Source: Drosophila persimilis (taxonomy: Eukaryota; Arthropoda; Insecta; Diptera; Drosophilidae). Taken from it: a DNA stretch of 64,000 bases. The stretch spans positions 4,030,001-4,094,000 of the forward strand of contig NW_020825312.1 in the NCBI RefSeq assembly GCF_003286085.1, written 5' to 3'. The notes beneath the pieces are model-generated. The model was not told the DNA's origin and searched no databases. It saw nothing but the letters and a program-made list of their open reading frames with translations. The first letter of the stretch is position 1; each line of letters begins with the position of its first letter. This document shows, one piece after another, positions 11,301-21,318 of the stretch. Made by a program: the position numbers and the translations under genes.

Positions 11301-13893
11301 GAAATATGAAGTGAGAAATCCGCTGAGAATTATAATTTAAATCACGATTTAGAAGCCGATATGGAACCTCTTTTAAACTGAATGAATTTTGATAGGTATC
11401 CAACTAGTACTGCTCCGAATCAGAGCATTTTCCAATTCGGACATACATACATATGTGCCGGAGTCTGTGCGGCTCTGAGTGCAAAAACATTTCGGTGGGT
11501 CCTGTAATTGCCTGTAAATAATTTCCACTTACCAAATGGCATTTTCCAACTGCACTGGCCTCATAAATACCACCGCGAACTAGCCAAACCGAACCGAACC
11601 GAACTGAACCAATTTATGGTCCACACTTAATCTAAGCTGTCAATGTGGATGCAACAGAGCAACCGGAACAGGCCAAAAACCCTCTGAGTGGAGGGGGGAA
11701 ACACTACTCGCATCGCATCGTAATTGCCGAGGGCATTACGACAAAAACGTAAAAGTGTTACGTTTCGAATTGACCAAAGTGAAGAAGTCGTAAAGTTTTA
11801 GTTGCATTCTGCCCTGGGGCTGTGCCTGTGCCTGTGCGGGTGCCGTCTTCGTCTTCGTTTTCGTCTTCGCCCTGGCATCGGACTCTTAATTTATGTTTCA
11901 GTTCCAATTAGCCAAACGAGGCGCGGGCTTTAATGCTCCTTTCAGCCAGTGGTAATTGACTTTCGGCCTGGCCCTGACGCGTCATTTGTAATTGTATATC
12001 AGCGGCAGAAGCAGCAGCAGAAGTAGCAGCAGCAGAGGAAGGAGGGGGCGGGGAGTGCATGCCAGGCCAGCAGCGTTTATTAGCCATGGCAAAATGCAGC
12101 TAATTGAAGTTCAAATTGCGCTGCTTCCAAGAGTTGCAAGGTAAAAGGAAACCGTTCAAATGTAGGTACTCCCAATCGGCCTCCCACTCGCACTCACGTG
12201 TGATTCCTGTCAGTTCAATAAACATTAAGGCAGACGACAATGCAGACCTAGACGTAAACGAAGACGAATCCACTTAAGGCCACGTAAGCATCAAAAAAGA
12301 AAAATTCGAAAATAGCCGCCGAGAAATCTCTAGTTGACTCTATCTATCGACTATAAAATACTTCCTACTCGCGGAACAAAAAAAGAAAGACTAACGCGTT
12401 TCATTCAATGCTGGATCGGCTAGCTATATTCAATAGAATTTTTGGAAATTATTTGGCTAATTTTTAGATATCCTGCACCCGACGAAAACAAATAATAGGA
12501 CTATAACTGCTATATCTTCCGGGTAAGATAACTTGTTTCTTTTGTCTGTTACAGCATTTGTCCCGTATGTGTGCGGGGTATCACAAGAAAGCCGAATAAA
12601 GCGAAAGCCAATTCAAACACTTCCCACACAAAAGCAAAGGAAATAAAATCAAGCATAAATGCAATAATACAATTTATGTGCCAAATTTCATAAGGACCAT
12701 AATGGACACAGCATACACTCCCCAGCACACAGCAATAATATACCATATCGAAAGGAGCCAACAAAGGTGACTCTGAAGTCGGACTCGGAGTCGGAATCGA
12801 TGTAATCGTAATCGCATTTGATGCCGAGATGTTGATGCTATTTGTGTGTCATTTTCATTGCGAAAAACTTTTCCGTCTTTTCCGGCTAGCGGCAACGGTC
12901 AGGGCAACAATGTCCCCCAAACAAGCGCGCTTCCATCCATCGTTCACCCTCTCTGACACCCCCACTTCCAATCCCTGTGCCTTTTGTTGCTTTTTGGCCA
13001 AGTTAACAACATTTTCTTGACGTTTGCCAATTGCATTATGACTCAATTGGGGGCTGAACGAACGATTTTATGGACAGGAGACGGCAATACTGTGGCAACA
13101 TCAACGCCAGAGCTGGACGCTTCAGAAGAAGATGGCTACGGAAGGAATAGCAAAAGTTGATCTAGGATCCGATGGTGTTCCGCATCTGTGAAAGAACTTT
13201 CATGACCGACTTCTTAGAGGAGCAGCAGCAGTGAAAGCCCCACAGATTTTACTTAATTCTGCTACATTGTTGTTCTGTTTGTTACACACACGTACGTACT
13301 CGTTCATATAGCCGTATGTTTATCCGGTATCCGTTGGTCCGATTGAAAGGCTTGAAGAGCACACGAAACGGAAAATGCATTAACAATTTGGCTGCGTCGT
13401 TAATGCATCTCCAACGGGCCATAAATTGTGCTGGCCGTTGTATGTTTGGGCAATGCCGTGCACTTGATGGCCCTTCAGCGGTGAGCTGCCGCCTCCCAAC
13501 ATCATCTCCAGCTCCATCGCCATAGCCATCGCCATCGCCATCGCCGTGGCCAGCCGTGGAATGTGGAGCAAGTGCGCCGACCTTAGGACAACAGGCCAGG
13601 CCCGAGCATTATGCAATGCCTAGGCAAAGACGTGAATTTCGGTAATTGGGTCGACGACACGCCCTTCTCCAGCACATGCCACACTTGCTCCGAGCCTCGA
13701 TGGCTGTGGCTGCGGCTGTGGCTGCGGCTTCGGCTGTCAATGCTGAATTGATTTGCCACGATCAAGAGATCGAGAAATGGATTTCTGAAAGTCACGCAAA
13801 GCCCAATTGCAAACGGGTTTAGGCCGTGCGGCAGTGCGGGCGGGAACATTATGAGTAATTGCCATTGCTGTGGGCCATATGCTGCCTGCCTCC

Positions 13894-13900
13894 TATATAT
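13894..13900 (+). promoter_or_regulatory. TATA box of retinin-like gene at 13957
   Basis: TATATAT lies about 30 bases before an ACAGTTGC initiator-like sequence (13926) and 57 bases before the chosen ATG. Confidence 0.6.
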
Positions 13901-13956
13901 GCCCCAGCGGCGGACCCAAATGGCAACAGTTGCTACAGATATCCCACAGCTTCAAC

Positions 13957-14526
13957 ATGGCCCATCAGTTCCTCAGCTTTGCCGCCTCCCTGCTGCTTAT
14001 CCTGGCCCCCGCCTGGGCCGGCATCATTGCCCAGCCGACCATCGGCTACTACGGCGACGAGCACGCCGTTGCCCACACCCAGCAGAACGTGGTGCGTAGC
14101 TTCGACGGCACCGTCTCGCACTACGCCAAGTCCGTGGCCACACCGTACTCCCAGGTGCACAAGCAGGACACTCGCATCAGCAACAATGTCTACCAGCCGG
14201 CGATTGCCAAGACTGTGACCTACGCCGCCCCAGCCCAAGCTGCTGTCTACAACCATCACGCCCATCCGGAGCCTCAGCTCTTCACCCAGGCAGCTCCTCA
14301 GGCCGCCGTCTACCATCAGGCAGCTCCTGTGGCCAATGTCTACCACCAGGAAGCTCCTCAGGCCGCCGTCTACCATCAGGCAGCTCCTCAGGCCTCTGTC
14401 TACCATCAGGCAGCTCCTCAGGCTTCAGTCTATCACCAAGCTCAGCCCGCCGTCATCCACTACTCACCGGCAGAGTCCGTTTCCCACATGAGCTTCGATG
14501 GCTTCGGCACCCATTGGGGATTCTAA
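13957..14526 (+). CDS. Retinin-like secreted cuticle protein, Gln/Ala/Tyr repeats
   Basis: This single-exon gene encodes 189 residues. The start is the ATG at 13957 (MAHQFLSF), because the in-frame ATG at 13870 lies upstream of the TATA box. Residues 1-22 form a signal peptide (LLLILAPAWAG). The family block THTQQNVVRSFDGTVSHYAK followed by DTRISNNVYQPA is the retinin-like core also present in the genes at 46484 and 48842. The middle is a tandem array of about ten-residue units (VYHQAAPQA). The end SHMSFDGFGTHWGF is shared with the other two genes. Such proteins are secreted by epidermis into cuticle or corneal lens. This copy is His/Gln-rich, while the others carry YSAPAPV repeats. It probably belongs to the CG7548/CG8541/CG8543 group, but I cannot say which member. 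Confidence 0.88.
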   Translation: MAHQFLSFAASLLLILAPAWAGIIAQPTIGYYGDEHAVAHTQQNVVRSFDGTVSHYAKSVATPYSQVHKQDTRISNNVYQPAIAKTVTYAAPAQAAVYNHHAHPEPQLFTQAAPQAAVYHQAAPVANVYHQEAPQAAVYHQAAPQASVYHQAAPQASVYHQAQPAVIHYSPAESVSHMSFDGFGTHWGF

Positions 14527-16580
14527 GGGACTCATCTCTCTTCTCTAAGTTGTTAAATTAATTTTAATAATTACATAAATCGTGCGTTGAAAGAATTTCT
14601 TTGAAGATTTTTCTCAGTAAGAGTACCTTTGATGAGGGATGGATTTGCAGGAATGAAACTGCAATCGATAGCTTTTGGAACACAATATACGTAGCTCCTT
14701 TGAAAATATCTCATAAGTGTTCTCGAACTTCGAGCTTTCAAATGCCCGCTCCACATTCTATCCGAAAAGATAGATTTCAAATTTTGATTGCAATTAATTG
14801 AAATGGGTATCTCGACAACAGTCCCATAGCTTCAATGTAAACTTGAGGTATGGGGTAATTCATCTTTCACAAGTGCTTTCAAAAGAGCTATAGTAGAGTA
14901 CAGAGAAATGCATCTTGCACTCGTAGATCGCAATGCTGATATGTTTTTGTCTTCATACCCTACTGTGACGTGGTTCAGCGACATATCTCAGATGTAAATG
15001 TAGGAATCTTTTCACATTTCCGTCCGCATCCCGGTGGACCTGGCTCACGAGTCCTTCGCTTGGCTAGGAGTTGGTCTCCGGATGCTCTTGCCTGCGGCCC
15101 GCTCCGTGCTTATCGCCCACGTTCGGAGGCTGCGTAAACAAATCATAAAAATCCACACAAAGTGCACTACAAATAGCCCCAAGTAGGACATTAGCTTGGG
15201 TCCTTGTTCGGTCCGTGCCTGGTTGCGGGCCAGTCGGATGGGAATGGAAAGCCAGTGGGGTACGTGATTTGTGCAGCGCAAACTTAAAAATCGGACATGG
15301 AAGCTACGTGACTCGCATGGCTCGCAGTCCAAGGACCTTTCCGAGAGAGCAGGATAGGAAGCAGTCGGTAGCCAGCAGCCAGCAGCCAGCAGGAATCAGG
15401 ATGCTGCCATCGACTGACACAGCTTATGAACTAATAATATTTCCCCCTGCCCTCGTAAATTATGCACCTGGACAACTGCTGTGCTCGAGTGGCGTAATCT
15501 GGAAATTGAAATCACATTTTTGCAGCCTCATTAATTTTGCAAAGAATGATCTAAGGACAGAGCCCCGGCCATCGCCGTGAGAGTCAATAGTCAATTTGTG
15601 TTCAAAGTTTTTTCCACATAGTTTTGCATAAATGATAGCTTCATTAGCTGGCCATCAAAGTAATGGCCAAAATGATTACCAGAATGGGGTCCAGCCACTG
15701 TTGGAGGGCACTGTTCTCTCCCATTGGCGAGGCAAATTGAAAAAATGAGCAAATGGCAGAATGAAGCCATAAACTCCGCTTAAATGCAATAGTCCGGGAT
15801 ACCCAGAAGCCCCCACTTTTGTCCGCCACTTGAGTGCTAAAAGGCGCAATGATAAAATATTTGCCTGGCCCGGGCCAAGGCAAGTAAATTGTTGGCTCAA
15901 AAGTTGAAACAGCCAACAAAAACTCCGGGGAGAGAGCGCGAAAGCAGAGATGAAGAAAGGCCGTGCTGTCAGTTGCTGTTTTTGTTTAGTTGTTGCGGCT
16001 AAAGTTTGCTCCGTCCTTGTCCGGATCCTCATGGCCATCACGGCCAGCATGGCCCCATGACCATTCGCATCGCCATCCACATCGCCGCCACGGCCAAAAG
16101 GAAAGCCGGCAAAATAAAAATGCAAAAAAATGCCCAGTAAGACGTATTTATCAACATAATTACATTTTTTAATGGCTTTTTAAACCGCAAAATGGCAAAG
16201 CCGTAATCCGAGATAAAACTGGAGCACAAAAATGTACGAAATAGAGACAACTTCTTTAACATTCCCGGCTTGTTCCGGAGAACCTAGAAAATGTTATCTC
16301 AATTAGTGGATCGTACGCTGAAAGTGTTTCGTATACAAGAAGATACAGTGAGGCTTTCGAGGATCTTGTCATAGATACACATATCTTTGGGGCTGTGCGG
16401 GTGGGAAAGGATTAGTCATTGGCGGATATATGCATTCGCATACGCACGATGAGTCTATTGGCGATTCCACTGATTCAGCCAGAGCCGATCTCGCATTCCC
16501 TGGAAAACTGACGGACTCATGCCAAGTTGGATATTTAGTGCATGCTGATACGATTACATAGTTTCTGCGCGACACAAGCC
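14527..16580. other. Intergenic
   Basis: No gene is recognised. The open frames at 15215-15580 (plus) and 15676-16125 (minus) lack domains and codon bias. The region presumably holds regulatory DNA of the cuticle gene and the carboxypeptidases. Confidence 0.45.
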
Positions 16581-16587
16581 TATATAA
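16581..16587 (+). promoter_or_regulatory. TATA box of first carboxypeptidase gene
   Basis: TATATAA is followed 31 bases later by GTCAGTGC, a good arthropod initiator (TCAGT at 16612-16616), and by the ATG at 16642. Confidence 0.75.
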
Positions 16588-16641
16588 GGGCTGCTACATG
16601 AAGGAAGCAAGTCAGTGCAACTGGTCGAACTTTGTGGCAGC

Positions 16642-17952
16642 ATGGAGCGAGTTGTGTGTCTTCTTTTCTGCATCGCTGTGGCAGCCGCCATGGACTTGCC
16701 CAATCCTGATGAAGCAACACCAACAGTCGACTGGACGGATGAACCAACATTTACACTCGGCTTGCAAGATGAAACAGAACTCGACTTGGAGGATGAACCA
16801 ACACCAACACTCAACTTGGAGGACTTTTACGGCTACAACAGCATGATGGAGTATCTGAGAAACCTGAGCCAGACCTACTGTTGCACAGTGACCCGCCAGT
16901 CGCTGACCACCACCTACGAGAACCGATCCGTTGAGCTCGTGAAGATCTCGGACGGGCAGGGGACGTCGGAAAAGAAGGTCATCCTGCTGGATGCGGGTAC
17001 CCACGGCAACGAATGGATAACCACCACAGTGGCCCTGAAGATTGTACACGAGCTGGTGGTGAATCAGGATGCGCATGCCAGACTCCTAGAGTCCTGTGAC
17101 TGGTACGTACTGCCCATGGTCAATCCGGATGGCTACACGTACTCGCTGGAGCAGAAACTCAAGCTCTGGCAGAAGAACCGCTCCCCGCACGGGGGCCAGT
17201 ACGGAACCAATCTGAATCGCAACTATGACACGCACTGGAACTTGACGGAAGATGCCCCAACACACAGCCAATACTATCCAGGGAGCTCCGCATTCTCCGA
17301 GTTGGAAACCTTGGCAGTCGGTGGTCTCATGCGAGATCTGGTGGAGACGAAACGCGAGTTCCTCTACATAACTCTGCACACAGAGAACAAGTCGATCTTC
17401 TATCCTTCGGTGTTCGATACGTAAGTTCTACATATATTAAACCTCGAAATCGGCTCAGTTTTTATCTCTCTCGCTCTCTCTCACTTCAGGAAGACAGGCA
17501 AGACGGATGGGCTCCTCCATGCTATAGCTCAATTGGCCAGTGGCGCAATATTCGAAAAGACGAGGTCGGTGTACGTCCCCAGCCTGGCCTATGGATACGA
17601 CGGTGTTGGCGGCACCAGCCTGGACTACGCCTACGAAGTCGGCATCCCATTGCTATTTGCCTTTGAGATGCCCGAGATGAGGGCGGAGGCTGAAAGCAAA
17701 ACCACCTTCATCACCCATCAGGCCATGGAGGGTTGGGAGGGAGTCAGGCATCTGGCGTTGGGGGCGCTCGAAATGTATAGCCCCAGTAAAAGCAGTTCCA
17801 ACACCACCAGTCCACCATCTGATGGCTCGAAACACGCCAATTCGACCTGTGCCCCAGCCACGAATGATGCCCCATCTGTAGATGGGAGCTTTGGTCTTCC
17901 CGCAGCCACTTTCAGTGCGCTTCTGGCATATCTGGCCTTGGCAGTGATGTAG
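16642..17952 (+). CDS. M14A zinc carboxypeptidase, divergent, no propeptide, likely GPI-anchored
   Basis: The exons are 16642-17420 and 17490-17952 (69-base intron), encoding 413 residues. The signal peptide is residues 1-16. An acidic spacer (20-60) repeats a DEPTPT-like motif and takes the place of the usual pro-region of about 90 residues. The catalytic domain starts near residue 61. Zinc ligands are H121, E124 and H246, the general-acid glutamate is E319 (FAFEMPE), and substrate-binding residues are R180 and N192-R193 (TNLNRNY). GGTSLDY at 300-306 places Leu at the specificity position, so hydrophobic C-terminal residues are the expected substrates. Differences from the family: HGNE replaces HARE (loss of the Arg71 equivalent), and both cysteines of the conserved disulfide are absent. 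A Ser/Thr-rich linker and a hydrophobic C-terminus (residues 394-413) resemble a GPI-attachment signal. The polyadenylation signal AATAAA is at 18013. Confidence 0.9.
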
Positions 17953-18633
17953 TAGAGATAATCACTGATCAGCTCCAAAAACATTTTTTTTTTTTTAATA
18001 TTTAGAATTACGAATAAAGAACAAATAAGAAACTATCAAACGCACAGTTAATTAATCACCCCATACAAGTAGAGGGCAATGAAATTTATAATTGTATGTG
18101 TTTTTGAATTTGCTCTCAGAGAGATTGGAAAAACTCCAATGAATTTGATTTCACTTTCGATGCTCGAGCGAGTGACGCGCCTGCCAAACGCCACATTGCA
18201 TCGTCGGATAAACTCAACCTGTTCGAATTGGATTTATACTTTGCAAATTACATCAGAATAAGCTATAGCTATGGACATAAAATATATAAACATATAAGTA
18301 TCAATCGGCATTCACTTTCCCCGCGAGAAAATTCATGGGAACTCATCTACAGTCTTATCAATTGTCAGAGCCCAATCTCAAATAAGAAGCCGTTGTGAAT
18401 TCTGGTGAATTCAATTGATTAAAAGTGAGCTCTAGTGTCCAGGGGATATTGGACTTGACTCTCGTTTGCTCTACAGCTGATGAAAGACAAGGACTATAAT
18501 ATTGATCAATCAGATAAGTCATATTAATTATGAATGGTAGTATTTTAATATTTCCATTCGAGTGTCGAGGGTAACTGCAGCTTCGACCCCAAGCAGATGT
18601 CTCTCCTGATGCCCGGCCATCGGCGAACGATGC
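17953..18633. other. Spacer between the two carboxypeptidase genes
   Basis: It contains the AATAAA of the upstream gene (18013-18018) and, at its end, the promoter of the next. Nothing else is recognised. Confidence 0.5.
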
Positions 18634-18641
18634 TATATATA
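18634..18641 (+). promoter_or_regulatory. TATA box of second carboxypeptidase gene
   Basis: TATATATA lies 61 bases before the ATG at 18695. Confidence 0.65.
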
Positions 18642-18694
18642 GCGCCGATGATCGAGGACAGAGCTAGTTCCGCTGCTTCTCGCTCTCTGGAAAC

Positions 18695-19834
18695 ATGCGG
18701 AGAGCTCTGTGTGCGATAATGTTGTTCGTGGCCAGCGTCGACCCCTCGGCGACGCTGGGGAACGTAGGATCGCCAGAACTGGATCTGAGCGATTACTACA
18801 GCTACGAGGGGGTGATGGATTACTTGGATACCCTCGCGAAGGACTACCCCAATCGGGTTTTTTTGAAGGATGCAGGCCGGACCTACGAGAACCGCATGTT
18901 GAAGACGATAACCATATCGAACGGCGATGGGGTGCCGGGAAAGAGAACAATCTTTATGGATGCAGAATTGCACGCCCGAGAATGGATGACCCCCATGGCC
19001 GCGCTCTATGCCATCCACCAGCTCGTGGTCAATTTCGCGGAGAACGCCGATCTACTGAAGAACTTTAACTGGATCGTACTGCCGCTGGCCAATCCGGATG
19101 GCTACGAGTTCTCTCGCAACTCAGACAGGTGGTGGCGCAACAACCGCTCCCCGAACGGCAGGCAGTGCTTCGGGACCAATCTGAACCGCAACTTCGATGT
19201 GGCCTGGGGGCAGGGATATTCCGAGCTGGCAGATCCCTGCACCGAATCATACGCCGGCAGCGAGCCGTTCTCCGAGGCGGAGGCCCGCCTAGTGCGGGAC
19301 ATAATGCATGAGTTGGTAGACAACGGGAGTGGCACAATGTACCTGTCCCTGCACACAGCAAACCGATCGATGTTCTATCCGTGGGTATTCGAGTCCTCCC
19401 CCACAAGGAACCATCACGAGCTCAAGGAGATTGCTCGGTTCGCCACGGACAGGATACTGAGGGAAACGGGTACACAAATCAAGCCAAAGCAGGCCTATTA
19501 CTACGGCGGAATGGTGGGCGGTACGAGCCTAGACTACGCCTTTAAGGTCGGCTTTCCATTGTCCTTTGTGTTCGAGATGTCGGGCCTGGCGTTTGGTGTG
19601 GAGTACAAGTTCTTTCCACCGCCCACGGCCATCCGAAGGCTGACGACAGAGACCTGGGTGGGGATACGCGCGCTGGCCGAGAAGGCCATTGAGAAGTATC
19701 CACCCGGGAGAGCCATACCTGCGATTCAAAGAAAACCTGTCAGCAATAGGGCGCCAGGGAGTCAGGACTTAAACATCCTTGTTGGTTTACTGAGCACACT
19801 TTTGGCATACGTAGCCAGCCATTTCACTATTTAA
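18695..19834 (+). CDS. M14A zinc carboxypeptidase, intact active site, no propeptide, likely GPI-anchored
   Basis: This intronless gene encodes 379 residues. The signal peptide is about residues 1-21 and the catalytic domain starts near residue 31 without a zymogen pro-region. The zinc ligands H93, E96 (HAREW) and H220 (LSLHTAN), R151, N164-R165 (TNLNRNF) and E294 (FVFEMSG) are all present, as is the C158-C182 pair that makes the family disulfide. Leu in GGTSLDY suggests A-type (hydrophobic) specificity. The last 20 residues are hydrophobic after a polar linker, like a GPI signal. It is a tandem paralogue of the gene 0.7 kb upstream, same strand, but it lacks that gene's intron and keeps more ancestral residues. 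These genes correspond to the CG8539/CG856x cluster as I recall it; the exact orthologue is not assigned. Confidence 0.92.
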   Translation: MRRALCAIMLFVASVDPSATLGNVGSPELDLSDYYSYEGVMDYLDTLAKDYPNRVFLKDAGRTYENRMLKTITISNGDGVPGKRTIFMDAELHAREWMTPMAALYAIHQLVVNFAENADLLKNFNWIVLPLANPDGYEFSRNSDRWWRNNRSPNGRQCFGTNLNRNFDVAWGQGYSELADPCTESYAGSEPFSEAEARLVRDIMHELVDNGSGTMYLSLHTANRSMFYPWVFESSPTRNHHELKEIARFATDRILRETGTQIKPKQAYYYGGMVGGTSLDYAFKVGFPLSFVFEMSGLAFGVEYKFFPPPTAIRRLTTETWVGIRALAEKAIEKYPPGRAIPAIQRKPVSNRAPGSQDLNILVGLLSTLLAYVASHFTI

Positions 19835-21318
19835 TAATTGAATATGTTTTCTATAATTAAAACGAATGACTGGTGTTGTTTTTTTTAAAGAGAATATTAC
19901 CACCGTGTGCTGTAAGCTGCCTCCACAGATTTTTGTATAAATTTAGTTACGTTCGAGCTCTGAAACTGGTTTGAAATGATCCATCGAATGCATAACGATT
20001 GCATTGCATGTTGTTAAAACACTTAATTTGCAAATAAAGCCGTTTAACTATTATGCATACACTGCACAAATACACAAGTTTTATACAAATGTTTGTTTTT
20101 TTTAGGGCAAGGGAATTCACAAAACTTTAAGTTTAAAATTCCCCCCGAAAATCTGTAAATTTTCGGCATTGGATTCTCTGGGGTTCTTTGAAATAATTTC
20201 AATATCCATCCATGGGCTGTCTCATCCTCTTCCCCGTCTTCCCCGTCTTCCCCGTCTCTCACTTCCCTTATTCACTTCATCAGTCGATTCTCGCAATACG
20301 CACACGCATACGCCGCGTTGTCGGCTCGTCTATCAACGTGACTTGGCTGCTTCGTCTGGTGGATATGTACATATGTACTTATTGCATGTACGTATGTACA
20401 TACACGGTGGACTTGCATATCACTGGCATTGTCGGATGCATTTCACATGCTGCAATTAACGCAACAAATTGCATTTTTAATATGCAAAATTAATGCAGAA
20501 AATCTTTCTGTCCGATGCAGCGAAGCAACAGAAACAGAAACAGAAATCGAGACAAAGACCTAGACTGAAACGAATGCGAAACGCGATATCCAAGGATTTT
20601 ATTTATAAAAGTCATTGTGAAAATTGAAAATTCACATTCTGTCTACAATTGACCGCCGCCTGTCGCAGCCCACATTTATACTCTCTCCCATCCCGTAGAT
20701 ACAGATACTGGTCGGTACGAGGTACGAGTATTTTAAAAATAATAAAAAGCCATTACAAAGTCAAAGTTGCCTGGCCCAGGAAACTGCTGTTAATTAGTTT
20801 TTTCGAAGGCTGCTCCGGCAGCTGACCGTCCATCTATCCAATTGTATACCCATCCATCCATTTGTTACCTCCACCGCCCTCCATTCTGGAGGTCAGGTCA
20901 GGGCAAATGTTTTAATTTCCGCACGAGTGTCTCTAACGGAAATTACTTCAAAAAAAGTTCACGACTCCTGGCCAAATGCCCCACAAAACCCACGCTGCCA
21001 ATGAGCCCCGGGGGAACGGACTCCTCGTTATCGCGCGACGGGCCAGGCAATCGCCACTGAATCGAGAATAATTAACATAAGTAATCGTGCCATTTACTTA
21101 CACTTGCTCAAGATACTGGTAGTCCGGTTAGATTAGCACAAGTGCCGCTCAATTATCGGTTTGGGTCCGAATGGCATGCACTTTGTTTTACATTCGAATC
21201 GGACTCCGATTAGATAGATACTCGCACTGGCAATCGTAATCGTAGTCGTAGTCGTAGTCGAAGTGCGCCTTGCAGGCCTATCCGATCCGCGGATCGTCTG
21301 TTCGAGTCAGAGTGCAAA
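19835..21318. other. Intergenic between carboxypeptidase and Cyp4d8
   Basis: No gene is recognised. There is a three-fold tandem of CTTCCCCGTC-type sequence at 20228-20257, CATATGTAC-rich sequence near 20370-20405, and a CGTAGT triplet-like array at 21237-21261 just upstream of Cyp4d8. An initiator-like GAGTCAGAGTG lies at about 21304-21314. Confidence 0.45.

Larger units (their letters stand above)
7343..13890. other. Gene-poor intergenic region
   Basis: I recognise no protein gene or structural RNA. AT-rich simple sequence occupies about 7900-8100, including a (TATG)n palindrome at 7985-8015. Two perfect DREs lie at 8309-8374. A poly-CAG-like run (GCAGCAGCAGAAG) lies near 9016, and GCCTGGGCC-type repeats near 10200. 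The open frames at 8696-9244 and 9447-9740 (minus) carry no recognisable domains, promoter or splice structure. Confidence 0.5.

Noticed and set aside
16615..16641. In-frame extension of the first carboxypeptidase
   Set aside because: It begins with GTG at the initiator itself; the ATG at 16642 starts a clean signal peptide.
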